This document shows positions 46,522 through 58,225 of a DNA stretch of 64,000 nucleotides, in pieces. The notes below the pieces were generated by a model. The model worked only from the letters and a program-made list of their open reading frames with translations, was not told the origin of the DNA and did not search any database. The stretch comes from Euborellia annulipes. Its lineage: Eukaryota; Arthropoda; Insecta; Dermaptera; Anisolabididae. The DNA is taken from assembly GCA_023213315.1 (NCBI GenBank), contig JAKCPI010009198.1:47721-111720 (forward strand), in the 5' to 3' direction. Both the position numbers and the translations under genes were made by a program. Every line of letters starts with the position of its first letter. Positions within the stretch are counted from its first letter, which is position 1.

Positions 46522-49500
46522 ATGGCAGTCAAAGAGTGCCTTGTACTTTTTGTTACACTATTCTTCTTAGGTAAGTTAGAAAAAAAAATATTCAATCAAT
46601 TTAGAAAATTATTGCTTTCAAAACATCAACTTTAGAGAATTTTTAATTTTAATTTCTAAATAATGAATTTAAAAAAAAAAGTTTTTCAAACAAAAGTTGT
46701 TCAGAAAGTCAAATAGAACAATTTTGTATTTGGGTATAATTTCTTTAAAGTTGATAGTTTAAGAGATATTTTGATTTTTTTGATTTTAACCCCATTAGAG
46801 TTTGTTATAAATCGATAGTGAGTTATTAATAATAAAAATTTCAAATTAATTTATATTAAAATTTTATTTTATTTTTTCTTTAAATTAAATTGCTAAAATT
46901 TTATTCAATTAGAGACCGTAATCTAAAGAAATTAATAAAGATATAAAAAAACTTTTCAAACAAAAGTTGTTCAGAAAGTCAAATAGAACAATTTTGTATT
47001 TGGGTATAATTTCTATAAAGTTGATAGTTAAGGAGATAACAGTTATTTTGATTTTTGTTGTTTGCTATAAAACGACAGCGAGTATTAAATTTGAATTTAT
47101 TAAAATAGAAATTTTTGGAATTTTTTTTTAAATTTATTAAATATTGAAAATTTAAAAATATTCTGTAAAGTTTGTTATAAATCGATAGCGAATATTAAAA
47201 AGAAAATTTAAATTATTTGCAATAATTAGAGAAAAGAAATTATATTCTAAAGGGATGTGGGTTCGGATCCCAATTATACATGATTTTTTTTTTAATTAAT
47301 TAGATACCAAATAAATAAAATATCGTAGATATATAATTAAAAGGTTAAATTAAAGGGATATCAGGGAGTAATAGGTGAACGTATTTTATTCTTTGAAGGA
47401 AATAGTTAATAAACTATTAATTATAGGATATATATTGCTTTATTCAAAATAGCGACATTTCGATAGGTTTGTCCCCCCCAGCAAATTTTGTAAATGCTCA
47501 GTCAGACTTTTGAGCCCAAGATTGGAGATTGTTCGTCGAGCAAGGGATGACCTACATTCACGGCGAACACAAAATCTGCTCTGAGGAATTTCGAATAAAG
47601 CATATTATAATTATATCTTATAATTGATTGCTTTATAGGTGGCTCCCAAATTTCGTTCATAGTTCCCATCATCATTCATATCAAAAGCTAATAACCTCTA
47701 AATATAAAGGAATTCAATAATTAGACCTCAACCCCATTAATTTCAAATAACACTACTCGGCAAGAAACAAAACCCCGAGATAATCCCTTCAGATTCTTAA
47801 GTAAAATAACCTCCTGAATCCAAATATGACCTCCGTTTTCCCCCACCAGGTACCGTTTTCGGGGGAGAGCCCTCTACTTAGTTCCATCCCTTTTCCTTAA
47901 TCTTAGGGCCATGAATTAAATTTGGGGGAATGGAAAAGTATATTTTAGCCTTAAGATTTCTTCAGAAGGCCTAAAGAGGTGAAAAGTTCTAAAACATGAG
48001 CATTTGGTTCCAAGGGGGAGATGTGAGGAGGATTTTGTCTCTTAAATTGCAAAAAAATAATTAAAGATCGATTTTTTCTGTTATTTTCACAATTTTTTAA
48101 CTGATCTTCTACATATTCCAGCTAACAGACCTCCCTAAACCTTCCTTAAACATCCCTTAACAACAAAAAATATATAGGATAAAGAGGGTGAAGCGCGTGA
48201 GCGATGCCGAAGCCTTCGCAAGGAGATGGAAGCTTCACATTGGACAGTTGGTCGAATCCGCAAATATGCGGTTATAATTACCTTTTTTTGGGGGCGGATC
48301 TTTACAAATTTAAAATTATATATACACATTCTCTTATGTTCTTCAATATTTGCGAATTTGACCGTAGAACTGCGAATCTTACATCTTCTTGTCAGGGCTT
48401 CGTTATCTCTCACACCTGACTCGCTTTATCCTATTTATATTTTTTTTTGTAGAGGGATGTTTAAGGAAGTAAATGGGAGGTCTGTTAGTAATAATATGTA
48501 GAAAAACAGTGGAAAACAAAAAACAGAAAAAATCGATGATTTTTAATGATTTTTTTGCAATTTATGGGACAAAATCCTCCCCACATCTCCTCCCTTGGTT
48601 CCAATTGCTCATGATTTTGAACTTTTCACATCTCTAGATCTTCAGAAGAAATATTAAGGCTATATTTCTTTTCATCTCTCAAAATTTAATTTATAGCCCT
48701 AAGATTAACAAAAAGGGGTGGAAATAAGTAGAAAACGGTAGGTGGTAGGGGAAAACGAAGGTCATATTTGGATTCAGGTCATTTTACTTAAGAAACTAAA
48801 GGAATTATCTCGGGGCTCGAAAAAAAATTTATTTTGCAGAGTAGTGTAATTGCTAGTCAATTCAATTGAAATAAATTTTTCCCGATGGAAAGCTAATCCG
48901 GTAATCCGGGTACAAGAAGCTAATGTCTTCGCTCTGAGCCACGGATCACGGGCAAATTTAAAATGCTGAGAAATTTTACGTTCTTCTGATTCAGATACGA
49001 TTAGTCGACCCCTTTTAAATTAATTTTAATTAGTCAATCTTGTATGAGCCACCATGTGAATCGTCGACTTTGTTAATGTTGATATTTCGCAGCAAACGGA
49101 ATTGTGTTGCAACTCTTGATCTGTAAAACATAGTTTAACCGATTAGACTTTCAACTCTCCAATTTGTACATTCTTATTTAAAAATGTTATTATTTTGTGA
49201 ATTTGTTTCAGGGACTAATATCGTTGTAAAAAATGGAGCGGCCATACCTATAGATACACCACAATCTTTTGACACTACAAGTGGAGAACCAATTAGTGGA
49301 TCGGCTGAAGGGAGTTTAAATGTAGGAGGAGGAATAAGTGCCGGAGGAGGAATAAGTGCCGGAGCAGGAATAAGTGCCGGAGGAGGAATAAGTGCCGGAG
49401 GCGGAGAAGATGGAAGTAGTAGTGGTTCAACAGGAGAAGATGAATCTGGAGGAGCAACAGGAGAGGGATCAGGTGAAGCTGGCGGAGAAACAGATGGAGG

Positions 49501-50569
49501 ATCAGATGATTCTGGAGCAGGTGAAGAAGGATCAGATGATTCTGGAGCAGGTGAAGAAGGATCAGATGATTCTGGAGCAGGTGAAGAAGGATCAGATGAT
49601 TCTGGAGCAGGTGAAGAAGGATCAGATGATTCTGGAGCAGCTGAAGAAGAATCAGATGATTCTGGAGCAACAGAAGATTGTACTGATAAAACAGGAGGCG
49701 TTCAATCAATCATTCAAGTTCCACAATTAGTCTCCGGTAAAGTTAGAAATTTCCTTTCTAATGTGGTTTCTAAGAGATTAGGTATTCAGGTAGGGGAACA
49801 ATCTTCAACCGAAGAAACAACAGGTGGTTCAGAAGAAGGTGGTGAAGGCGGAGAAGGAAAAGCTACCGGGGATGAAGGAGAGGGAGAAACGGGCGGAGAA
49901 GCGAGCGGAGGTGCCAGCGGAGGAGCGAGCGGAGGAGCGAGCGGTGGCGAAAAAGGAGGTGATAGTTCATCAGGAAAGGGAGGAATTCAAGCAATCATTC
50001 AAGTTCCACAATTAGTCTCCGGTAAAGTTAGAAATTTCCTTTCTAATGTGGTTTCTAAGAGATTAGGAATACAGATAGGAGAAGAATCTTCAACCGAAGA
50101 ATCCACAGAAGGAGGTGAGGGAGGCGGAGAAGGAAGCTCTACTGGCGGAGGTGAAGGAGAAGGAGGAGCTACTGAAGGGGGTGAAGGAGGGGGAGAAGCG
50201 AGCGGAGGAGCCAGCGGAGGGGCGAGCGGAGGAGCCAGTGGAGAGGCGAGCGGAGGAGCGAGCGGTGGCGAAAAAGGAGGTGATAGTTCATCAGGAAAGG
50301 GAGGAATTCAAGCAATCATTCAAGTTCCACAATTAGTCTCCGGTAAAGTTAGAAATTTTCTTTCTAATGTGGTTTCAAAGAGATTAGGAATACAGATAGG
50401 AGAAGAATCTTCAACGGGAGAATCAACAGAAGGAGGTGAGGGAGGCGGAGAGGAAGAGGGGGGGGGAGGAGCTAGTAGTGAAGGGGGTGAAGGAGAGGGA
50501 GGAGCGAGCGGAGAAGCGAGCGGTGGAGAAGAAGGAGATGATGGTTCATCAGGAAGGGGGAGGAATTAA
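46522..50569 (+). CDS. Gene F: acidic Gly-rich secreted protein with repeated amphipathic module
   Basis: Exons 46522-46570 and 49212-50569 (intron 2641 bp), 468 residues as read. N-terminus MAVKECLVLFVTLFFLG, TNIVVKNGAAIPIDTPQSF. Then ISAGGG repeats, six copies of a 10-residue unit ending DDSGAGEEGS (the last divergent), and a module IIQVPQLVSGKVRNFLSNVV, SKRLGIQIGEESSTEES. Acidic and Gly/Ser/Ala-rich spacers (EGGEGGGEASGGASGGASGG) separate the modules. Three complete modules lie in this frame; four more follow after frame breaks (next feature), seven in all at about 49700, 49985, 50306, 50571, 50875, 51162 and 51407. The stop at 50569 comes from one extra base in a G-run (aaggggg for aaaggg). 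The N-terminal region is the family signal peptide, so secretion is inferred; function unknown. Confidence 0.7.
46571..49211 (+). other. Gene F intron: repeats and a fold-back
   Basis: Holds two copies of the ~155-bp satellite of 37960 (46680-46800, 46950-47060), a B-box-like gggttcggatccca near 47268, and a fold-back with arms 47750-48175 and 48430-48847 (cctcccatt/taacagacctccc, ccgagataat/attatctcgg). The spacer carries a second small inverted repeat (ggataaag-gggtgaagcg / ctcgctttatcc). The ORFs at 48135-48501 lie in this spacer and are not supported. Confidence 0.6.
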
Positions 50570-51757
50570 AGCAATCATTCAAGTTCCACAATTAGTCTCC
50601 GGTAAAGTTAGAAATTTTCTTTCTAATGTGGTTTCAAAGAGATTAGGAATACAGATAGGAGAAGAATCTTCAACGGAAGAATCAACAGAAGGAGGTGAGG
50701 GAGGCGGAGAAGGAAGCTCTACTGGCGGAGGTGAAGGAGAAGGAGGAGCTACTGAAGGGGGTGAAGGAGGGGGAGAAGCGAGCGGAGGGGCGAGCGGAGG
50801 AGCCAGTGGAGGGGCGAGCGGAGGAGCGAGCGGTGGCGAAAAAGGAGGTGATAGTTCATCAGGAAAGGGAGGAATTCAAGCAATCATTCAAGTTCCGCAA
50901 TTAGTCTCCGGTAAAGTTAGAAATTTCCTTTCAAATGTGGTTTCAAAGAGATTAGGAATACAGATAGGAGAAGAATCCTCAACGGAAGAATCAACAGAAG
51001 GAGGTGAGGGAGGCGGAGAAGGAAGCTCTACTGGCGGAGGTGAGGAAGGAGGAGCTACTGAAGGGGGTGAAGGTGAGGGAGAAACGGGCGGAGAGGCGAG
51101 CGGAGGAGCCGAGCGGAGGAGCGAGCGGGAGGAGGTGACAGTTCATCAGGAAAGGGAGGAATTCAAGCAATCATTCAAGTTCCACAATTAGTCTCCGGTA
51201 AAGTTAGAAATTTCCTTTCAAATGTGGTTTCAAAGAGATTAGGAATACAGATAGGAGAAGAATCTTCAACGGAAGAATCAACAGAAGGAGGTGAGGGAGG
51301 CGGAGAGGGAGGAGCTAGTAGTGAAGGAGGTGAAGGAGAGGGAGGAGCGAGCGGAGAAGCGAGCGATGGAGTAGAGGGAGATGATGGTAGTTCAGAAGGG
51401 GGTGGTGTAAAATCAATCATTCAAGTTCCACAATTAGTTTCCAATAGAGTTAGAAATTTCCTTTCTAATGTCGTTTCTAAGAGAATAGGTATAGGAGGAG
51501 GTTCAGAAGAAGGGGGATCTAGTGGAGGTGAAGGTGAAGATGGTGGATAGTGAAGGTGGGGAAGGTGGAGGAGGATCTAGTGAAGGTGGGGATAGGTGGA
51601 GGAGGAACACAATGATATGTGGTGGAAGAAAAAGTAGGAGGTGGAGGTGGAATTAATGTAGGAGTTCAAGGTAGTGTTAATGGCAATTCAGTCGAAGGTA
51701 GCGTAGGGGCTGGAGGAAGTGCAGAATCTAGTACTGAATAGAGGCGCAGTTGCATAA
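50570..51757 (+). pseudogene. Gene F continuation with several frame breaks
   Basis: Coding character continues in shifted frames: 50570-51110 (modules 4, 5 and part of 6), then back to the first frame from about 51130 to the stop at 51550 (module 7, VKSIIQVPQLVSNRVRNFLS). Breaks: +1 near 50557 (G-run), +1 twice near 51105-51130 (gccgagc, gggagg), then stops at 51548 and several later shifts. The last readable part is GVQGSVNGNSVEGSVGAGGS, ending ESSTE-stop at 51741; a family-like gca-taa follows at 51752-51757. Either a decaying allele or accumulated errors in a GC-rich repeat. Confidence 0.6.
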
Positions 51758-51967
51758 CACACCATCTTAATATTAGATACAATTGTTGAGAAGATCAACA
51801 ACTTATTGTTTATCTAATTAATAAATTCAAAAAAAAAAAAAAAAGAACAATATTCTATTATCAACATCTTTGTACAATTTATATTATTCTTTAAAATATA
51901 ATCTAAAATTAGTATTTTGTAAATTAATTGTATCTATAAATATAATTCTATGTAGGTATTTGTTTGT

Positions 51968-52010
51968 AATAAATTGAAATTTTGTTTCTTCAAACTTCTC
52001 TCTTTTTTTC
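51968..52010 (+). terminator. Gene F poly(A) signal and downstream motif
   Basis: AATAAA (51968-51973), ttttgtttcttcaaacttc, T-run. Confidence 0.7.
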
Positions 52011-52019
52011 TTTATAACT

Positions 52020-52880
52020 TAAATTGTATATACACTTTATTCCTAATAATAATATAATAATAAAAATAAACTATTCTTCAAAAATTTTAACGTATTTTTA
52101 ATTCATTCTTTTAATTTATAGACTTCTTTAATAAGTTTCCAAGATCTTACTGAATCAAAGAATCAAAATGGACGTTTTTTTTTTAATTCTAAAATGGACG
52201 TTGAATGCGAAGCTAAATGAAGATGTGAAGTAATAGATATTGTATCAACCGGAGGTTCTAGTCGAAACATATAATGAAGAAATTAAAATACTAAAATACA
52301 TACTAGGTAAAATACTAGGTCAGAACTTTTTTTTAAAAACTCATTGGATCTTATGACCAAGTGTTTCAAAATACTACTACAAATTAACTAGTGATAGAAA
52401 TGATAAATATTTAAATATTTTTGTTTTATTTAGAGACTTAAAAATAATACAACTATGTTTGAAGGAAAATACTCTGGAATATTGTAGAAAATTTTCAAAA
52501 ATCTGATAAACTGCAGAAAATCAGCTTTTTTTGCAGAATTAATTGGGTCATGATTAAGAAAATATAAAGGCAATTTAGAATTTGAGATATTTGAGTACGA
52601 GTATTTAATAGGATACTTTAGGTACATAGCAATTAAAAGAAGTTCCATCTACAAATAAAAAGAACGTGTTCTCTTACTGATACTGGAAAAATGTTAATTC
52701 CATCCTAATCCCTCGAACGTGAAAATCTTGAGATTTTTAATATAAGCTTTAAAAAAAGACAACACTTTTGAATCCAAATAACTTAGGAGTTTTGATAAAT
52801 ATGACTCTGATAGGATTAGAATGATTGGACATAGATATGCAGAAATCTTAGTTTCCCATGCCAGAGTAGATTCATATCAG
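52020..52880. other. No gene seen
   Basis: AT-rich. The - strand ORF at 52430-52648 has no recognisable features. Confidence 0.45.
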
Positions 52881-52884
52881 TTTT

Positions 52885-53940
52885 TTACTTTCTCTTACCC
52901 TATATATGAAATATATAGAGAGAAAGTATTGCGATCATGTCAAAAATTCGATGTCCAGATTTTGATGGATATACATGTTTTGAGGTCCCCTGAGTCCAAA
53001 AAAGTGGGTCCCGCAAATTGGTCTCTGTGTGTGTGTGTGTGTGTATGTGTGTGTGTGTGTGTCTGTGTGTGTGTGTGTGTGTGGACAGATTTTTAGCATG
53101 AAGGAGTTGAGCTAGCGGATTGAAATTTTATATTTAACTTAGGTACCTTTGAAGAATCTCAAAATAAGCTTTTGAACAAAATCGGCCAAAAAGTACTAGT
53201 ACTTTACTGATGTACTTTTTCAGTTTTTTTCGATTTTCTCAAAATTCCCTCCAAGGATTTTTTTTAAAATTCATAAATCAACTATTTTTTAGATGCTCTT
53301 TAAAATGTATATTCTCATTTTGCCGTTGAAATCTTCTGAAGACCACTTTACTCTTGTTCTTCATAGGAAAGATAGAAATGGTTGCCATGGTAACGGAATT
53401 TAAATCTTTTCTTTTTATTAGATTAAAAATCAATTATTATTTAAATTCCCATTTTTTTTTTAATTTTATTTCTGTCTTTAATTGTTTCAAAGAAACACAT
53501 ATATATATATCTCTCACTTGCAAACATTATCGTCTCTCTCTACTCTTTTTATTAAATTCCCTTTCCACCTTATCTTCGCATTTGGCCAATGTTAATTTCC
53601 TATAGGGATTTGTATGTTAATTTCGATTCAAAAGGGGGTCCCCTTTGGAACTTTTTAGGCATTTAAAATTTTTTTTCCAATTCTTATGAAATTTTGTATT
53701 TATTTACGAATCTATATTGTGTATAAAATGTCCAAATATGAGATTAAAATTTTGAAAAATAACCATAGTTTATTTGAAGCAGTCAACATTTAAAATGCAA
53801 GTTTGAAACTAAGGTGCTATCGGAAACTAAATATATCTCGACACAAAAAATCTGGTGTGACCAGCACGGTGCACAACTTTCTCTTACCGAAGGGTAAGAG
53901 AAAGTTGTGCGCTGTGCGCCAGTCACACCAGTTTTTTCTA
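52885..53940 (+). repeat. HP1 repeat, + copy interrupted by ~400 bp
   Basis: Left hairpin and body 52887-53397, with a long GT tract and the X-box (53381-53394). Unrelated sequence follows (53400-53810), then the right end ctatcggaaactaaatatat and its hairpin tctggtgtgaccagcac / gtgcgccagtcacacca (53849-53932). Confidence 0.7.
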
Positions 53941-54189
53941 ATTAAGTTGGATCATTTTGGCATTTCATTTAAATTAAGAAGGAATATACGTAGGTGATAC
54001 CAGTAGTGTTTCTCAAATCTAAAGTATCAACTTTAGCCTAGAAAATTTTGATTGATCTAGAAGCTTTTAGTTACAAATCTTTGGGTCCTAGTGAATCGAA
54101 ATTTTAATAAACTAAGGCCTTCATACTATTAGGATATTTGAACGATTCGGAGATAAGCAGAAAAATCCATTTTTTTAGTTTTTCCAGTG

Positions 54190-54690
54190 ATATCAAAATA
54201 TAGATGAAGACTATTATATGTGGGAGTTTGTAACTATGTCAAGGCTAATCTCAGAATGTAGTGAATCGATTTGAAAAATTCCTTCTCTGGAAGTAACTCC
54301 AGGAAGATAGAACAAGAGACTTCAGAAATCAATTTTTCCAATTTTGGTTGGATTCTTCAGGCAGATCCACAAATAAAATAAGAACATACTGAAATTTCAG
54401 ACTGATTTCAAGAAGGAACTCTATTCTAGAATCTTTTATCTTAATTCAACAACCAACAGTATCTTAGTTGTTAAAATCAGGCAATTATGTAAAACTCGAA
54501 GAAGGATAATAGAAACAGATTATTCTTGAAAAACTTCGAAGTTTACTATTTTCTCATGGAAATTCAAATACTTGGATATCTCAATATAGATGAAAACTAT
54601 TATATGTGTGAGAGTTTGTAGCTATGTCAAAGCTAATCTCAGAATGTAGTGAATCGATTTGAAAAATTCCTTCTCTGGAAGTAATATAGG
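54190..54690 (+). repeat. Direct duplication, ~383-bp spacing
   Basis: agatgaagactattatatgt, gctaatctcagaatgtagtg and cgatttgaaaaattccttct occur at 54203-54300 and again at 54585-54685. Confidence 0.7.
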
Positions 54691-54699
54691 CCAGAAATT

Positions 54700-55880
54700 A
54701 TTTAAGTAATTTGTGGAATGGATGGTCCAAGCTGAAGGCGGACTCTTATGATTAATAGGTATCTACTCAAAGTCGTAATTACAAGATCCGATGTTACTGT
54801 TAGAACTAGATTTTAAGGAAATGATAAAGGAGCAAAGGAAGTCGTGTGTGGCCCATCAAATTTAATTTAAATATCATTAATTATAGTGAGATTTAATTAA
54901 TTTTAACTTTTCATTTGAAATGGATTAACTCTGAAACTATTTGACCGATTTTCATGAGGTTTTTTTTTTAATATATAAAGAATTTTCAGGTTTCTATTTC
55001 TAATTAACCTATATTCATTAATATTCTTAATTTTCTTTTGTAAGCGCTAAACTACTTGACGGATTTCCACGTATATCCAAGTTCTTGATTTATAATTTTC
55101 TTTAAAAAAATAAAAAAACTCCTTGATCTTCAAATAACCCCCATGACCTTCTAAATAAAAAATTCTAATCAACTTTTTATCAAACTATTTACGTGAATAT
55201 TTTTATTTATCTTATCACCGTTTTTTTTTTTTTTTTTTTTTTTAACTCCCTCATAGAAATTCTTAATTATTTTTTTTTTTAAAGAGACATTAAAAAAAAA
55301 CGAAAAATATATAGGCTAATTGACGGTAAAAAAATTATTATTATTTCTTTTTTTTTTATTATTATAGCAATCAATATTCTTTAATGCTAATAATATGCTA
55401 TAATAATTCACTTTGGCGACATTAATGATATCCTAAAGATAAATCTAACGTTATAAGACAAGTAAACTTTCGTTTAACAGTAAGCCGGAATTATAAAAAG
55501 GTCGATTATATTGAAAATTCGTAAAAATGAAAAAAAAAGTTTAAATAACAAAAATTTGGAATAATCTTTTGATTGATCAAATTTCTCTAAGAATGTAAAT
55601 AACGAAAATAAAGAGAAATAAAAAACCTGCAAGTAGTAGGTACTCTTTTTGGGCCTATTAGCGATCCTTTCCGCAGATCCGGGCAGTTTTGGTGATTCGA
55701 TCCGGCAATCCGATCCACTAATCCGATCTGAATTTTAATTAGAAAAAGGATCGATGCTCCGATCCGCAAATCCAGATCCCTGTTCCGAAAATCCGATCTC
55801 TGTCTTGCGATCCGAAATTCTCGTCAGATCTAGAAATTTGGTCCAGTTTTTAATAAAATTGCCGAATTAAAATCTAGTTC
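54700..55880. other. No gene seen
   Basis: AT-rich. Includes two copies of the aaactatttgaccgatttt-type motif (54935, 55048) and long T-runs. The - strand ORF 55587-55769 lies over a gatccg-rich stretch related to the minisatellite that follows. Confidence 0.5.
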
Positions 55881-55904
55881 TTTAGCCTTTAGAATTTGGA
55901 CATT

Positions 55905-56407
55905 TTGCAAAAATCCAGGATTCGAGAAGGATTAGCATTTCGATCTTAGATCCAGGGATTCAGGATTCGAAAAGAATTAGCCATTCGATCCTAGATTCAG
56001 AGATTCAGGATTCGAAAAGGATTAGCGTTTCGATCCTAGATCCAGGGATTCAGGATTCGAAAAAGATTAGCGATTCGATCCTAGATTCTGGGGTTCAGGA
56101 TTCGAAAATAATTAGCCATTCGATCCTAGATCCAGGGATTCAGGATTCTAAAATGATTAGCGATTCGATCCTAAATTCAGGGATTCAGGATTCGAAAGAG
56201 ATTAGCCATTCGATCCTAGATCCAGGGATTCAGGATTCTAAAATGATTAGCGATTCGATCCTAAATTCAGGGATTCAGGATTCGAAAGAGATTAGCCATT
56301 CGATCCTAGATCCAGGGATTCTGGATTCTAAAATGATTAGCGATTCGATCCTAAATTCAGGGATTCAGGATTCGAAAGAGATTAGCCATTCGATCCTAGA
56401 TCCAGGG
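55905..56407. repeat. 45-bp minisatellite
   Basis: Unit gattcgaaaaggattagcga-ttcgatcctagattcagggattcag, about 11 copies, with a 90-bp two-unit pattern towards the right end. 45 is divisible by three, so one frame stays open (56153-56521, ISDSILNSGIQDSK repeats). No gene signals around it. Confidence 0.85.
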
Positions 56408-56559
56408 CAAAAAATGTTTTCGTCACTTCTCCCTTTTGATTTGGATCACGATCCAAGATCTTCGTCAAAAAAAGAATTTCAATTCAGATTCGAAAATCTT
56501 GTATCAGTGAATATTTTTTGAGATCTATAGATTTGAATAAGATAATAGTATTCAAAATA

Positions 56560-57165
56560 CCTCGATTTGGACTTAACTAGTCATAGATATATTTAACAAG
56601 GCTCTGAGTGTTTTTTAATAGGCGAGGCCAAACATCTTAACCTTGTAACAGATCGGATCTTCAAATTGAAAAGGAACATGATCCTGCACATTCCTTCTAT
56701 ATAACTCATCATAAGTTATCTTCCTCTCGCAGGTCCGTTTGTGGCGATTCTTCTTTCTCCTTTCATCCCTTTCTTGAGCTAATCTTTTCCTCTCTTCGTA
56801 CCCATCTTCCTCCTTCGATTCATCGATCATTTTTTCCTTCTTCTCCCTTTCTTACACTGTCCTTCTACCATTCCTTCCAGTACATCTTTCATTAGACAAT
56901 TCCTTCTAAGTTCCATTTCCTTTTCCTCAGGATAATGTTTTTAAGTAGATTTCTTTCCTCTCCTATTTTCCTTAACACTTATTCATTCCTAACCTTGTCC
57001 GACCACTTGATATTCAACATCCTTCTTAAAATCCAAATCAAAAGCCTCCTTTCATTATCTCTCTTCAATACACCTCACAGCCATACATAAGCACACTCCA
57101 AACGAAACATTTGACCAATCTTATCCTCAAACCTAAATCCATACCATACTCTATAACTACTAATC
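56560..57165 (-). pseudogene. RTE-type LINE C-terminal tail
   Basis: - strand, in pieces: RMLNIKWSDKVRNE, VLRKIGEERNLLKNI, KELSNERCTGRNGRRTV, then MIDESKEEDGYEERKRLAQE. This order (W-D-V-NEEVL-R-GEER-LL, N-CL-DVLEG-, MIDELKEG-YEE-KR-AQ) is the usual C-terminal end of a common insect endonuclease/reverse-transcriptase element. Several frame breaks; reverse transcriptase core not present. Confidence 0.65.
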
Positions 57166-57169
57166 ACAA

Positions 57170-57790
57170 AATTTATATTAATTTAATTTATATATCAAAT
57201 TTGAAAAGATAAATAGGGTTTTCAGAAAATTGGAAAAATTTGATTTAGAAATCGCTTATAATGAAAATTCTCCAATATTATTTTAAAAGTTTTTTTTTCT
57301 TTTGAAAAAAATGTATCTAATTTCATTTAATCTAATTTTTGTATAAGATAAATTTTATCTAAGAATATAGCTAAAGAAAATAAATAAAATAAAATAAATA
57401 TTAAGAGAATTTATTTCAATATAAACTAATAATAAGATATTTTAATTACAATATGAAATATTGTATTAAAAATGAAAAATATTAGGAATAAAAGCGTCAT
57501 TTCCTGTTGACTTATTTTAACCAAAACTTAAATGTTTTTACCTAATATTAATCTAACAAGTTTATAATTGAAGTTTATAATTTAACTCTTCATGAAGCAA
57601 CCGATGCAGTAAGCAAAATAAGTCTTGAATTTGTATAAATACCTTGGAGAATAGAAATGAACTGGATGAAGAAATAACTCACCTGGAAAAAAAAGAAAAA
57701 ATAATTATACTTTGCTTATCTTTTATTTATTAAGCGAAAAAGAAATGGAAATTGACTTCCTTAAAAATCAATACAATTCTCTCAAATAAA
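57170..57790. other. No gene seen
   Basis: AT-rich filler before the Helitron. Confidence 0.4.
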
Positions 57791-58225
57791 TCTATATATA
57801 TATAATTGCGGAGTGTCCGTCCGTCTGTCACGCTCTGTTTGACCAACTTCCAAAAGGGGATGCGCAAAGAATTCCAGAAAATGAATTTGCCCATTGGAAA
57901 GCATTGAGTTTTGACTTGTCTTATGAACCCTTAAGCCCAATTAATTAAAATAATTAAATAGTTAAATCTTTCAAATGAAAAAATAATAAAAATTGTTATA
58001 TAATTAAATTTTTATTTTATTTTCTTTAGATAGGTCGGAGATGAAACTCGGATTGGATAAAGACAGACAGACGGATATAGAAAAATATTCTTTTAAGATA
58101 AGCGACACTTGATTAAGAAAAAGCGAGGGTTCACCGAAGGCGGGTCAACTGGAACTAGTTGTTATATAGTCTAATTAAAATTTCTTTATAGTGGGTATAA
58201 CACCGAAGGAGGGTGGTGCGGCTAG
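57791..58225 (+). mobile_element. Non-autonomous Helitron, second copy
   Basis: Starts TCTATATATATATAATTGCG, shares gtgtccgtccgtctg and cacgctctgtttgaccaac with 12751-13156, and ends GGTGGTGCGGCTAG between A (57790) and T (58226). The 3' hairpin is less perfect (caccgaagg-agggtggtg). Confidence 0.8.

Noticed and set aside
48925..48965. tRNA-like stretch on the minus strand (gtggctcagagcg) and a B-box-like site near 47268
   Set aside because: No matching second box at the right distance and no cloverleaf; too weak to annotate.
56153..56521. 122-residue ORF of ISDSILNSGIQDSK repeats
   Set aside because: Product of a 45-bp minisatellite; no promoter, splice or signal sequence.
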